Shown: positions 1-9,821, numbered from the stretch's first letter. The stretch: 64,000 bases of DNA from Vreelandella sulfidaeris (GCA_007182875.1 AP019514.1:3286001-3350000), one strand, 5' to 3'. Numbers and translations: made by a program. The notes: generated from the letters alone by a model not told the origin.

Positions 1-347
1 CCATCGCCGCCCCCACCAACACAGAAACCCTCGATCATGGCGATTGTCGGCTTGTTGAGCGTCTCGAGGCCGCTCACCACTCGCTCGATGCGTTGCTCGT
101 AATCGAGGGCGTCCTGGGGTTTGGTAAAGTGGCTGAACTGAGTAATGTCGGTCCCTGCCACGAAGGCTTCTCCACCGACACCATGCAGCACCACGGCATG
201 CACGCTGTTGTCCTCAGCCAGCTGCGCACAGCTGGCTTCCAGGGCGTTGTACATATCCCACGTCATGGCGTTGCGACTCGCGGGGCGGCTGAAGCCGATC
301 CAGGCGAGGTTACCCTCGCGCCGGAAAATCAGCGACTCGTCGGACAT
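1..347 (-). CDS. Enoyl-CoA hydratase/isomerase (crotonase) family protein, N-terminal part
   Basis: The open frame starts at an ATG (345-347) preceded by GGAGGA and runs off the left edge, so only about 115 residues are present. The start MSDESLIFRREGNLAWIGF, the stretch SRPASRNAMTWDMYNALE and the block VAGTDITQF match the N-terminal half of the crotonase fold; VAGTDITQF is the usual first oxyanion-hole region (normally AGxDxxxF/M). A second glycine-rich stretch (VGGGGDG) sits at the edge where the second oxyanion-hole motif is expected. The family acts on acyl-CoA thioesters (hydration, isomerisation, hydrolysis or lyase chemistry), and the exact reaction cannot be read from this half. The gene lies 29 bp after the TRAP permease gene on the same strand, so it is probably in the same operon and may process the transported substrate after CoA activation. 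That link is inference. Confidence 0.85.
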   Translation of the reverse strand, partial: MSDESLIFRREGNLAWIGFSRPASRNAMTWDMYNALEASCAQLAEDNSVHAVVLHGVGGEAFVAGTDITQFSHFTKPQDALDYEQRIERVVSGLETLNKPTIAMIEGFCVGGGGD

Positions 348-376
348 AAGCGTGTCCTCCTAAAAATTTGTCTGGC

Positions 377-1657
377 TTACCGGTAGAACAGCTCCACCAG
401 GCCCATGGGGAAGATTGGCACGTAGGTCACCAGCATCAGCAGCACGAACAGCAGGATGACGAACGGCACATTGGCCTTAGACACATCCCAGATATCCGCC
501 TTGGCGACCGAGCAGGCGGTCATCAGAACGCTGGCCACGGGGGCGTCTGCTGTCCGATCGCCAGGTTAAGCGTCACGATCATGCCGAAGTGGACGGGATC
601 GATGCCGACCATCATCACTAGCGGCATGACGATGGGCACGGTAAGAATGATCGCCGCCGCCGAGTGGAGGATCATGCCGATCAACAGCAAGAAGATGTTG
701 AGCAGTGCCAGGACCATGTACTTATTGCTGGTGAAGTCGCCGATCATCGCCGCCAGCATCTGCGGCAGCTGGGCACGAGTGAGGAAGTCACCGAGCAGGG
801 CAGAGCTTGCCACCAGCAACATGACCACGGCAGTCTGAACACCGCCATCGACCATGGCCGCACGCAGCTTCTTCCAGCGCAGCTCGCCATAGCGGAAACT
901 GATCAGCAGCGACGCCAGTACCGCCAGCGCAGCGCCTTCGGTCGCGGTCATGAAGCCACCGAAGATGCCGCCCAGGATGATCATCGGCAGCAAGAAGGCA
1001 AGGCCGGCCGCCTTGAAGGTGGTCCACACCCGGCTCAGCTTGAAGGCCTGCTCCACTGGGAAGTTGTAGCGAACCGCGAAGTACCAGGCGAGCACCATCA
1101 TCAATAGCCCGCCGACCACACCGGGTACGATACCGGCGACGAAGAGCTGCACCACCGAGGTGTCGGCCATAGCGGCATAAAGGATCATCGGGATCGAGGG
1201 CGGAATGATGATCGCGAGCGACGCCGAGGAAGACGTGATGGCAGCGGCGAACGGCGCAGGATAGCCCTTGCGCTTCATTTCCGGAATAAGGATGGAGCCA
1301 AGCGCCGCCACGTCGGCCACCGCAGACCCGGAGATCTCGGCAAAGAACAGCGAAGTGCCGACGTTGACCATGGCCAGGCCGCCACGAACGAAACCGAGTA
1401 GCGCGGAGGCGAAGTCAATCAGCCGTCGGGAGATGCCGCCGGTATTCATGATAGCGCCGGCCAGCACGAACAATGGAATGGCGATCAGCGGAAACTTGGT
1501 CGCCCCCCTCGAACAGCACTAGCGGAAAGCCAAGTAGACTGTTCGTGCCTTGCAGCACCAACATAGCGACGATGGAGACCGCTCCCAAGGCCACCGCGAT
1601 GGGGATGTTAATGAAGATCATGGCCAGGCCGGCCAGCAGGATCAAAGCCGTCGTCAT
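377..1657 (-). CDS. dctM: TRAP transporter large permease, DctM family (two frame breaks)
   Basis: This is the twelve-helix subunit of a tripartite ATP-independent periplasmic transporter; it uses an ion gradient to import an organic acid delivered by the DctP protein. The N-terminus MTTALILLAGLAMIFINIP and blocks such as GTSLFFAEISGSAVADVAAL, SASLAIIIPPSIPMILYA and GIFGGFMTATEGAALAVL are typical DctM signatures. The start ATG overlaps the dctQ stop (ATGA) and has GGAGGA upstream. Two breaks interrupt the frame. One is near 1503-1508, where a run of six C is one base too long. The other is near 541-545, where a run is one base short; after it the frame ends with a normal C-terminus at 377. 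Length with repairs is about 426 residues, as usual for the family. Confidence 0.92.
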
Positions 1658-2171
1658 TGCAATTCCTCCACGATATCCTGCTCTGAGGGTGGTTTACGAC
1701 CTTCCCAGGCTTCGCGCAGAATGTCCGGCAGATTAAGTAGCTCGGCGATGACATAAAGCGCCGCGCCAATGGGAATGGTGGACTGGGTCACCGCTATGGG
1801 AATGGGCACGCTGACCAGGGTAGAGCTACCGAGAACGCCGATAATGTAGACGCCGTAGATGGCGAGCAGCACAAAGAAGGTGATGATGATGGCTTCGCCA
1901 AGTACGACCATCGCCATGCGTACGGCCCGTGGACGCGAATAGACGAAACCGGGGACGCTGATGTGGGCGCGCTTGAGTGCGGCAAGGGCGGCACCGTAGT
2001 AGGTCACCCACGCCAACATCACGGCGGCGACCTCGTCATACCACCCCAGGGAATTGCCGGTATAGCGGAAGCTGACACCGAGCAGCACGACCACCGTCAG
2101 TGCCACCACCAGAAACATGGTAATGACCTCGAGCAGCCACTCGAAGCCGGATCGAAGTTTCAAAGGGACAT
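1654..2171 (-). CDS. dctQ: TRAP transporter small permease, DctQ family
   Basis: This is the four-helix membrane subunit that pairs with DctM. Hydrophobic blocks (LEVITMFLVVALTVVVLLG, AVMLAWVTYYGAALAALKR, MVVLGEAIIITFFVLLAIY) and the motif VSFRYTGNSLGWYDEVA fit DctQ. The start is not clean. An in-frame TTG lies at 2161-2163. The ATG at 2169-2171 has GGAG eight bases upstream and would be in frame if one T were missing from the TTT run at 2161-2164. Because short-homopolymer losses are common in this window, I prefer the ATG. The end overlaps dctM by four bases, which suggests translational coupling. Confidence 0.85.
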
Positions 2172-2197
2172 TGAAGCCACTCCATCGAGCAGAGGAA

Positions 2198-2220
2198 GAA
2201 CCGCCCGGCCAGGGCGGTCC
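2198..2220 (-). terminator. Hairpin between dctP and dctQ, possible attenuator
   Basis: Read on the minus strand, the arms ACCGCCC and GGGCGGT enclose a short loop and are followed by TTCTTCCTCT. It sits just downstream of the dctP stop. In TRAP operons the binding-protein gene is often expressed more than the permease genes, and a leaky hairpin here could do that. The role is inferred; only the structure is seen. Confidence 0.4.
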
Positions 2221-2257
2221 ATGGATCGGTTCAGAGGGATTGAGACTGCAGTGAAAT

Positions 2258-3243
2258 TCAGTCTTCCTCACCGAGCTCCAACACGCGGTCGACCAGGTCG
2301 CCGCCACCTTCCACTTCCTCGTCGAAGCGTTCATAGACAGGGCCACTGGCATCGATGAAGGCCTGCTTGTCAGCCTCGTTAATCTCCATGCCGGCCTCTT
2401 CCATCGCACCGAGGAGCTCCTCATCCTGCTTGGCGGCCGTATCGTAGACGAAGTCCTGGACCTCCTGAGCGGTTTCCTCTAGCACGTCACGCACGTCTTC
2501 CGGCAGGTCCTCCCAGTGGCTCTTGGATACCACCACATAGGCAGGCGTGTAGACGTGATTGGTCATGGAGAGGTAGTCCTGCACCTCCTGGAACTTCTGG
2601 GAATGGATCTGCACCAGGGGATTTTCCTGTCCGTCCATGGTGCCGGTCTGCAGCGCGGTAAAGACTTCCGAGAGCGCCATAGGTGAAGGGTTAGCACCGT
2701 ATTCCTCGAACATGCGCACCCGCCACGCGCCTGCTGGGGTCCGCAGCTTCAAACCATCCAGATCTTCGGGGGTATTGATGGGCCGCTCGTTGTTAGTGAT
2801 CTGGCGGAAGCCATTCTCCCAGACGGCGAGGATCTTGTAGCCTTCCTCCTCAACCAGCGGATAGAGATCTGGTTCGATAACCTCCTCGATGACGCGCTTC
2901 ATGTGGTCGCGATCCTGGATCAGATAGGGCATCTCGAACAGACCGAACTCATCCACCACTGAGGACATCACCGTGGAGGGCAGCGTAAAGGTCAGCTGGC
3001 CGAGCTTGAGCTTCTGCATCATGGAGTTGTCGCCGCCTAGCTGGCTCGAACCGTAGGCCTGTACCTTGTAGTCGTCACCCAGTCGCTCGTTGGCCCGCTC
3101 GGCGAATTCATTCACGGACATATCGAACAACGAACCGGGATTGCCCACGTGACCGAACTGCAACTCGGTCTGAGCCATGCCGAGCCCCGGCGTCAGGCTC
3201 ACTGCTAATGAGGCGGTTACGAATGCGGTCTTGATCTTTTCAT
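2258..3243 (-). CDS. dctP: TRAP transporter substrate-binding protein, DctP family (one frame break)
   Basis: This is the periplasmic solute receptor that captures the ligand and hands it to DctQM. The signal peptide begins MKKIKTAFVTASLAVSL and ends around a GLGMAQ cleavage zone, but the reading frame breaks after ATGAAA because one A is missing near 3236-3240. The ATG at 3241-3243 has GGAG seven bases upstream, supporting this start over an internal GTG. Family features are present: LRTPAGAWRVRMFEEYGANP around the conserved arginine that binds the ligand carboxylate, the block ALSEVFTALQTGTMDGQENP, and LSMTNHVYTPAYVVVSKSHW. The substrate is not deducible beyond a probable carboxylate. First gene of dctPQM plus the crotonase gene. 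Confidence 0.92.
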
Positions 3244-3505
3244 TGGATACTCCAGTGCTGGCTTGTTGTTGTTGTGCACGCGCTGCCCAGGCCAGTGCCC
3301 CTTCGAGATAATCTGCGTATCGCAGCGATCGCCTGGGAGAGGCGCGACGACGAACGATTCGTCTCCCACCCTCTGGTGAAACGTCAAATCAGGTCGCCAT
3401 ACGCTCAAGTTGAATTCAAAATGCAGAATTAGGTATTAAACTTTAGTATCGACAAGAAAATTACGCTGCAACAGCCTGTTTCTTAAGGAACAAAAAGAGC
3501 ATCCG
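3244..3505. promoter_or_regulatory. Upstream region of dctP with one dyad
   Basis: This gene-free stretch lies between the dctP start and the terminator of the next gene. It holds a perfect dyad at 3349-3363 (GACGAA-CGA-TTCGTC), about 106 bp upstream of the dctP ATG, flanked by GGGAGA (3335-3340) and TCTCCC (3362-3367), which extend the symmetry. It could be an operator for a TRAP-operon regulator or a leader hairpin. I could not assign -35/-10 boxes with confidence. Confidence 0.35.
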
Positions 3506-3547
3506 AATAAAAAAAACGGGCAGTGACTTTATTAGCCATCTGCCCGC
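3506..3547 (-). terminator. Intrinsic terminator of the HbpS/GlcG-like gene
   Basis: On the minus strand CGGGCAG pairs with CTGCCCG around a 15-16 base loop and is followed by a run of T (GTTTTTTTTATT). It lies 26 bp downstream of the stop at 3574, as expected for a factor-independent terminator. Confidence 0.75.
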
Positions 3548-3573
3548 CTGGGATTGATGATGTTGTGGCTAAC

Positions 3574-4038
3574 TTACTCGCCCGGCTCAAGCCCCCAATT
3601 CAGTCCCGCCCGCTCGATACCGGCAATCGCAGCCTGCTGATCCTCGTCTGATGACGCGCCGCTTACCCCCACCGCTCCAATGACACAGTGCTGGCTATTG
3701 AGGATGGGAACACCACCCGCCACCACTACAAAATGCCCCTGGGAAGCCGCTGCCACGCTGGCAACAAACGCCGTGCGCTCGGCATTACGGGCGCCACTTA
3801 CCCCGCTGGCAACACCGATGCCCAACGAGGCATAGGCTTTTCCCTGCGCAACCGGAAACCGCAATGGCGCGCAGCCATCTTCACGCTCTGCGGCGATCAC
3901 ATGGCCACCGCCGTCTAGCACAATGATGGTTATCGGCGGTAGTTTTGCTTCGCGCGCCTGCGCCATGGCACCATCGATGATCTTTCTGCCCTCTTCTCGG
4001 GTGAGCTGTACGCTGCAGTGAAATACTTGTCCGGCCAT
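3574..4038 (-). CDS. GlcG/HbpS (DUF336) family haem-binding-type protein
   Basis: A 154-residue protein of the PF03928 family. The start at 4036-4038 (MAGQVFHCSVQLTREEGRK) is chosen because AAGG lies eight bases upstream and it matches family length; an open frame extends further upstream to 4158 but has no homology-like sequence. Blocks ITIIVLDGGGHVIAAERED, FPVAQGKAYASLG and VVVAGGVPILNSQHCVIGAV GVSG are characteristic. Family members include GlcG of glycolate operons and the haem-binding HbpS; the biochemical role of most is unsettled. It is a paralogue of glcG at 9899. It is divergent from a GntR-type regulator, so that regulator probably controls it. No frame break is seen. Confidence 0.85.
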   Translation of the reverse strand: MAGQVFHCSVQLTREEGRKIIDGAMAQAREAKLPPITIIVLDGGGHVIAAEREDGCAPLRFPVAQGKAYASLGIGVASGVSGARNAERTAFVASVAAASQGHFVVVAGGVPILNSQHCVIGAVGVSGASSDEDQQAAIAGIERAGLNWGLEPGE

Positions 4039-4205
4039 AGGGGTTACCTTTGTTGTTGTCAGCACGTTGATAGGGTGGTTAGCAATGGTGGACAAAAGCA
4101 TCACCAAAGGAATATTGAATTCATAATTACTTTTGCAGATCATATCAACAATAGCCACTCTACAAAGATGGCATCGTGCTCACATTGAACTAGGTGGTCT
4201 GGGTA

Positions 4206-4224
4206 GCTTGGCAGGCAACCAAGC
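4206..4224. promoter_or_regulatory. Dyad in front of the GntR/FCD regulator, candidate operator
   Basis: GCTTGG and CCAAGC form perfect 6-bp arms separated by seven bases. The site lies 25 bp before the regulator's ATG, between it and the divergent HbpS-like gene, which is where a self-binding GntR operator is expected. The arms are longer-spaced than the usual TNGTNNNACNA core, so the assignment is tentative. Confidence 0.35.
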
Positions 4225-4248
4225 GAGCCACTGACAAGGAACTGACAA

Positions 4249-4933
4249 ATGACAAAGATCTTGCAACGCAATTTATATCGCGAAGTGGCCGATAGGATTG
4301 GCGACCTGATTGAGCACGGCGAGCTGGCACCCGGTGAACGGATCTCTGAAAAACAGTTATGTGATCGCTTTGGGGTTTCACGTACGCCGCTGCGCGAAGC
4401 GCTGAAAGTGCTCGCCACCGAAGGGCTAATTGAACTGCTGCCCAATCGCGGCGCGCGGGTGGTGCGGCTCACCTTGAAAAACGTCAAAGATACCTACGAC
4501 CTGATGGCCGCGCTGGAAGGGGCTATCGGGGGAGCTTGCCTGCCAGTACATTAGCGACTCGGAAATAGCGGCCATTCGGCAGTTGCACAACACGATGCTG
4601 GAACACTACCGTAATCGCGATTTAATGCCCTATTTCCAGGTCAATAGGCAAATTCACGAAAGCATTCTGGCGGCGTCCAACAACGATGTACTACAGGAAA
4701 TGTATAGCAATCTAAGCCAGCGCGTTAAGCGGGTGCGCTACTCGAAGCAGATGACTGAGCGCTACTGGAGCCAGGCGGTAAAAGACCATGAAAATATGAT
4801 GGCCGCCCTTGAGAAGCGCGACAGCCAACTGCTCGGCCAAATTTTACGTGACCACCTGTGCAATAAGATTGAAGTAGCTACCTTAGCGGGCGTGATTGAC
4901 ACCGAAGACGATAAAAGTGTGGCCAACAGCTAA
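4249..4933 (+). CDS. GntR family transcriptional regulator, FCD subfamily (one frame break)
   Basis: The N-terminal winged helix-turn-helix is clear (REVADRIGDLIEHGELAPGE, then VSRTPLREALKVLATEGLIE), followed after a break by an all-helical FCD ligand-binding domain (QIHESILAASNNDVLQEMYS, DHENMMAALEKRDSQLLGQI). The break is near 4518-4531: removing one G from a GGGG run restores EGLSGELA and joins both halves. The start has AAGGA eight bases upstream. FCD regulators bind small carboxylates and usually repress neighbouring catabolic genes. Here the neighbours are the HbpS-like gene (divergent) and, further left, the TRAP operon. Target and ligand are inferred, not known. Confidence 0.88.
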
Positions 4934-4938
4934 CTCAG

Positions 4939-5719
4939 TTATTGCCATTCCTCAAGACGCATAGAGGATCGCTCCAGCCGATCATGCTCTACCTCCAGAT
5001 CACGCAGCAGTTGGCTAATGCTGGAGAGATGCTCTAGCGCCACCTGTTTTGCTTGCTCCGCATTGCCGCTAACCACGGCATCGTGCAGTTGAGCATGTTG
5101 CTGATTGATCATCGCCCGTGGCGCTGGCAAGTGGTAAAGGTGCTTGACCGAGGCAAATACCGAACTCAGCAATAAATCGGTCAGACTTTGCAGCGTGTGT
5201 ACCAACACTGGGTTATGCGACGCCTGGGAAACCGCCAAATGAAAGGCGTGATCAAATCTAGCCAGGCGCTCGACATCGATCGGTTCGGCGGTTTCCGCAT
5301 AGTCGGCCATTTCGCGATAACGGCGGGTGATCAGTACCCGATCGGCGGAGGTACCTCTACTTGCAGCCAACCACGCCGACTCACCTTCTAATAGAGCACG
5401 CACTTCTAATAGATCAAACAGGGGTGCGAGGGTGGTCTTTAAACAGATGCATCAATGGGCTTTGATTGCCTACGGGTAGCAGCGTAGCGACTGTCGACCC
5501 ATGGCCCTGCCGGGTATCGATAATTCCCTTGCTGCGCAGAATTCGTAAGCCTTCACGCAGCGACGCGCGGGATACGCTGAGCCGATCACACAGTCTCCGC
5601 TCCGAGGGAAGCAACTGACCAGGGCGGAAAACGCCGTCAAGAATGAGGCGTTCAAGCCGTTTGGCTACCTGCTCCGGCATCCGCTGCCCCGGCATCAACG
5701 CTTGATTCTCCTCTGACAT
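4939..5719 (-). CDS. glcC: Glycolate operon regulator GlcC, GntR/FCD family (one frame break)
   Basis: Sequence resembles E. coli GlcC closely from memory: LILDGVFRPGQLLPSERRL in the DNA-binding domain, then RALLEGESAWLAASRGT, FDHAFHLAVSQASHNPVL and VHTLQSLTDLLLSSVFASV in the FCD domain. GlcC activates the glc operon in response to glycolate. It is divergent from glcD, with a palindromic operator in between. The frame breaks near 5418-5425 within HLFKDHPRTPLFDLL, at a short G run. The family length (about 255 residues) fits 260 here. Its stop is only six bases from the convergent GntR gene stop. Confidence 0.93.
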
Positions 5720-5782
5720 GACTTTCTCCCGCTTAGCTGTCGAGCAAGCTTGCCACTACTCGCTGAAGAAGACATCCATATC

Positions 5783-5805
5783 GACCAATTACTGGTCAGA
5801 CCAAT
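5783..5805. promoter_or_regulatory. Predicted GlcC operator between glcC and glcD
   Basis: TGGTCAGACCA (5793-5803) is a perfect dyad matching the FCD-type core TNGTNNNACNA. It overlaps a second dyad, GACCA-N5-TGGTC (5783-5797), so the stretch offers two overlapping half-site arrangements. It lies 64 bp upstream of the glcC ATG and about 120 bp upstream of glcD. PdhR and LldR, from the same family, bind very similar sites (TGGT...ACCA). Confidence 0.7.
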
Positions 5806-5921
5806 GCACCACCATCTAGACAGGCGTGCAAAAAAAGCCCAAATTGGGGCCATGTTAGCTGGGCGATATGTGCGAAATTTTTCAACGTTGCCTTTAAAGA
5901 TAATAAGCATGGGATGTCGTG

Positions 5922-7418
5922 ATGAATATCCTCTTTGATGAGCGCCTGGACGGCGAATTGGTCCAGCGAGATAAAAGCGAGGTCTTGAGCGACCTGCAGC
6001 AAGCCGTTCCTGATATGACACTGCTGCACCGTGAAGAAGACCTACGCCCTTTTGAGTGCGATGGCTTGGCTGCCTATCGCGTACTGCCGATGCTGGTGGC
6101 GCTGCCTGAAACCCTGGAGCAGGTAAAGGGCTGCTCAAGCGCTGTCATGCGCTGGGCGTTCCCGTGGTCACCCGCGGCGCGGGTACCGGCCTTTCTGGTG
6201 GCGCCCTGCCGTTGGAGCAAGGCGTACTGCTGGTCATGTCACGCTTTAACCAAATTCTGAGTGTGGACCCTGATGCCCGCATGGCGCGAGTTCAGCCCGG
6301 CGTGCGCAATCTGGCGATTTCCGAGGCCGCCGCGCCTTATGGACTCTATTATGCCCCGGATCCCTCATCACAAATTGCCTGCTCGATCGGCGGTAACGTG
6401 GCTGAAAATGCCGGCGGCGTGCACTGCTTAAAATATGGCCTAACGGTGCATAACGTGATGCGGGTGGACGTACTCACCATCGAGGGCGAAACCATGACAC
6501 TGGGCGCCGAGTCACTCGATGCGCCCGGTTTCGACCTATTAGCCCTGATGAATGGCTCTGAAGGCATGCTCGGCGTGGTCACCGAAATTACCGTTAAGCT
6601 GCTGCCCAAACCGGAAACCGCCAAAGTGCTGATGGCTAGCTTCGACGATGTCGAAAAAGCCGGCCGAGCAGTGGGCGATATCATCGCGGCGGGGATTATT
6701 CCCGGTGGGTTGGAGATGATGGATAAGCTCGCCATCAAAGCCGCCGAGGATTTTGTCAAAGCGGGTTACCCACTCGACGCCGAAGCCATTCTGCTCTGCG
6801 AGCTGGATGGCGTTGAGGCCGATGTGGACGACGATTGCGATACCGTGCGCCGCGTGTTGGAAAAAGCCGGAGCCACCAATATTCAGCAGGCCCGCGACGA
6901 AGCCGAGCGCGCCAAGTTCTGGGCCGGGCGAAAGAACGCCTTCCGGCGGTCGGCCGTATGTCACCCGACTATTACTGCATGGACGGTACCATTCCTCGCC
7001 GCGAACTCCCGCGCGTACTGAAAGGCATCGCTGCGCTTTCCGAGGAGAGCGGCCTGGCGGTTGCCAATGTATTCCACGCTGGCGACGGCAACATGCATCC
7101 GCTGATCCTTTTGATGCCAATAAAGAAGGCCAACTGGCGCTCGCAGAAGACGTGGGCGGCAAGATTCTTGAGCTTTGTGTGGCGGCAGGCGGTTCGATTA
7201 CCGGCGAGCACGGTGTTGGGCGGGAAAAAATCAATCAGATGTGCAGCCAGTTCCAGCCGGATGAAATCAGCGTTTTCCATGCCCTGAAAGCGGCATTCGA
7301 TCCCAAGCGTCTGCTTAACCCCGGCAAGAATATTCCTACGCTGGCGCGCTGCGCCGAATTTGGCGCCATGCACGTTCACAATAACGAACTGCCGCACCCG
7401 GATCTGCCCCGTTTTTAA
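5922..7418 (+). CDS. glcD: Glycolate oxidase subunit GlcD, FAD-linked (three frame breaks)
   Basis: GlcD is the FAD-binding catalytic subunit that oxidises glycolate to glyoxylate. The PCMH-type FAD domain is visible ([67 protein letters not shown]), followed by the FAD-oxidase C-terminal domain ending [17 protein letters not shown] and [12 protein letters not shown]. Breaks near 6128, 6945 and 7105; the last two are single missing bases in C and T runs (restoring [13 protein letters not shown] and [13 protein letters not shown]). With repairs it has about 499 residues, the E. coli length. ATG 5922 is used; a GTG directly before it is possible. First gene of glcDEFG. Confidence 0.95.
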
Positions 7419-7469
7419 CAGTGACCTGGCCAAGATAACCGCTAGGCAAAATAAATATTGGAATAGACC

Positions 7470-8568
7470 ATGACCGAATTAGCGATGCATGCCGCCGACC
7501 GCGATATCGCTGACACGCTGTGTGAACAGGTGCGTAGTGCGTATGACGCACGCACGCCGCTACGTATTGTAGGCGGCGATACCCGCGCTTTTATGGCCGA
7601 CCGGTGGAAGGCCAAGCGCTGCAGATAGCCGAACACAGCGGCATTGTCAGCTACGATCCGGTGGAACTGATTGTCACCGTACGCGCTGGAACGCGGCTGA
7701 GTGCGCTTCAAGCGGCGCTGGCGGAGAACCATCAGATGCTGGGGTTTGAACCACCCGTGTTTGGTGAGCAAAGCACCATTGGTGGCGCGGTGGCGACCGG
7801 CCTTTCTGGCCCACGTCGCCCCTGGGCGGGGGGCAGCGCGTGATTTTGTGCTCGGTACCCGGGTGATCACCCAAGAAGGCAAGCTGCTGCGTTTCGGTGG
7901 CGAAGTGATGAAGAATGTCGCTGGTTACGACCTTTCGCGCATGATGGCTGGCGCTCAGGGCACACTCGGGGTACTGACCGATATTTCGTTTAAAGTGCTG
8001 CCTATTCCCAACGCCACGCACAGCCTGCGTTTATCGCTCAACCTCAGCGATGCGCTCAACAAGCTTGCCGAGTTGGGTCGTCAGCCGTTACCGATCACGG
8101 CGGCAGCTTGGTATAACGGCGAGCTCTTTCTGCGTTTAGAGGGCGGCAAAGTTCTGTCAGTGCGACCCAGGCTCGATTAGGCGGCGAGCCGCTTGATGCC
8201 AGTTTCTGGACGTCACTGCGCGACCATCGCCACGCCTTTTCCAGCGCCAAGAGGGCCAAGCACTGTGGCGGCTATCGCTGCCGCCCAATACTACCCCGCT
8301 GAACCTGGATATTGCCGAGAGCGATATATTCTACGACTGGGCGGGGTGTCAGCGCTGGGTAAAAACAACGCTGGATGCTGATACGCTGCGCGCTGCCTGC
8401 AAAGCGGTGGGTGGCCATGCCACCTGTTACACACCCCATGCCCAGGGCGGCGCCGTCGAGCCTTTCACACCGCTGAACCCAGTAGTGGAAAAATATCATC
8501 GTAACTTAAAGGCGGAGCTGGATGCCCATGGCATATTCAATCCCGGTCGTCTTTATGCGGCGTTTTAA
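7470..8568 (+). CDS. glcE: Glycolate oxidase subunit GlcE (three frame breaks)
   Basis: GlcE is the second FAD-binding-type subunit of membrane-associated glycolate oxidase. The gene begins MTELAMHAADRDIADTLCE and shows LEVE-like FAD-domain blocks: IAEHSGIVSYDPVELIVTV, GEQSTIGGAVATGLSGPRR, FGGEVMKNVAGYDLSRMMA and GAQGTLGVLTDISFKVLP. It ends FNPGRLYAAF. Breaks lie near 7590, 7830 and 8150, each at short runs such as the GGGG at 7830. Repaired length is about 366 residues against 350 in E. coli. It follows glcD by 51 bp and precedes glcF by 14 bp. Confidence 0.93.
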
Positions 8569-8582
8569 TCAGGAGAGCTGAC

Positions 8583-9821
8583 ATGCAAACGCACTTTACC
8601 GATGCCGACCGTCAGAAGCCGCACATTCAGGAAGCAGAGAGCATTTTGCGCACCTGCGTTCACTGCGGCTTCTGTAACGCCACCTGCCCCACCTACCAAC
8701 TGTTGGGCGATGAGCGCGATGGCCCTCGCGGGCGCATCTATTTAATGAAGGAGCTGCTGGAGAGCCGCGACGATGACGACCAGGTCACCGAAGAGACTCG
8801 CCTGCACCTTGACCGCTGCCTCACTTGCCTTAACTGCGAAACCACCTGCCCTTCCGGCGTGGAGTACCACAAACTGCTCAACATAGGCCGTGCCGAAATT
8901 GAGCGCCGCGTCCCTCGCCCGGCAGACGAACGGGCGCAGCGCTATGCGCTGCGTAGGATGATGGTCGAACCGAAACGCTTTCAGGCGCTGCTAAAGCTGG
9001 GGCAAACCTTTAAACCGCTAGTGCCCGGCAAGCTGCGCAATAAAATGCCGGCGGCCCCAGTAGACGCAGGCGCGCGCCCTGATGCACAACGCCACAGCCG
9101 GCAAGTATTAATTCTGGAAGGTTGTGTACAGCCAGGGCTTTCACCGAACACAAATGCTGCCACCGCGCGGATTTTGGATAGACTCGGCATTGGCGTGACG
9201 CCGGTAGCCGAAGCTGGCTGCTGTGGCGCGGTTGATTTTCACCTCAACGCCCAGGACGATGGACGGGCGCGTATGCGCGCCAATATCGACGCTTGGTGGC
9301 CGTATATCGAACAAGGCGCTGAAGCCATCGTTCAAACCGCTAGCGGTTGCGGCGCCTTTGTTAAAGAGTACGGTTATATGCTCAAGGATGACCCCGATTA
9401 CGCCGTGAAAGCGCAAAGGGTCAGCGCCCTGGCCAAGGACATTGTCGAAATTTTGCGCGATGAGCCGCTAGATACGTTAAACGTTAAAGCATCTGAACGG
9501 CTAGCTTTTCACTGCCCCTGTACGCTGCAGCACGCTCAAAAGCTTAACGGTGCGGTCGAAGGCATACTGAGCAAGCTCGGTTTTGCGTTAACACCAGTGC
9601 AGGATGCGCATCTTTGCTGCGGTTCGGCAGGCACCTATTCCATCACTCAACCTGAACTTGCTACCCAACTGCGAGACAATAAGTTAAATGCCCTGGAAGC
9701 AGGTCAGCCAGACGTGATTGTCACCGCTAATATCGGCTGTCAGACCCACTTGGCCGGCGCCAACCGAACGCCGGTGCGCCATTGGGTGGAAATCGTCGAT
9801 GCGGCACTTCCTGGCGCTTAA
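8583..9821 (+). CDS. glcF: Glycolate oxidase iron-sulfur subunit GlcF
   Basis: GlcF passes electrons from the flavin subunits to the membrane quinone pool. Two ferredoxin-type clusters are evident: CVHCGFCNATCP (residues about 25-36) and CLTCLNCETTCP (about 78-89). Two cysteine-rich CCG domains follow (GCCGAVDFH and CCGSAGTYS), as in LutA/GlpC/GlcF proteins. The 412-residue frame is uninterrupted, one of the few long intact frames in the window. The start has AGGAG before ATG. E. coli GlcF has 407 residues. Confidence 0.96.
   Translation: MQTHFTDADRQKPHIQEAESILRTCVHCGFCNATCPTYQLLGDERDGPRGRIYLMKELLESRDDDDQVTEETRLHLDRCLTCLNCETTCPSGVEYHKLLNIGRAEIERRVPRPADERAQRYALRRMMVEPKRFQALLKLGQTFKPLVPGKLRNKMPAAPVDAGARPDAQRHSRQVLILEGCVQPGLSPNTNAATARILDRLGIGVTPVAEAGCCGAVDFHLNAQDDGRARMRANIDAWWPYIEQGAEAIVQTASGCGAFVKEYGYMLKDDPDYAVKAQRVSALAKDIVEILRDEPLDTLNVKASERLAFHCPCTLQHAQKLNGAVEGILSKLGFALTPVQDAHLCCGSAGTYSITQPELATQLRDNKLNALEAGQPDVIVTANIGCQTHLAGANRTPVRHWVEIVDAALPGA

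Noticed and set aside
93..386. Plus-strand small open frames at the left edge
   Set aside because: They are antisense to the crotonase gene, which has a proper ribosome site and motif.
4939..5719. glcC as a genuine pseudogene
   Set aside because: Only a one-base break in a G run, with both halves fully conserved and the operator intact; the same error type is seen across the window.
6539..7234. Minus-strand open frame opposite glcD
   Set aside because: Shadow of glcD; no motif and no start context.
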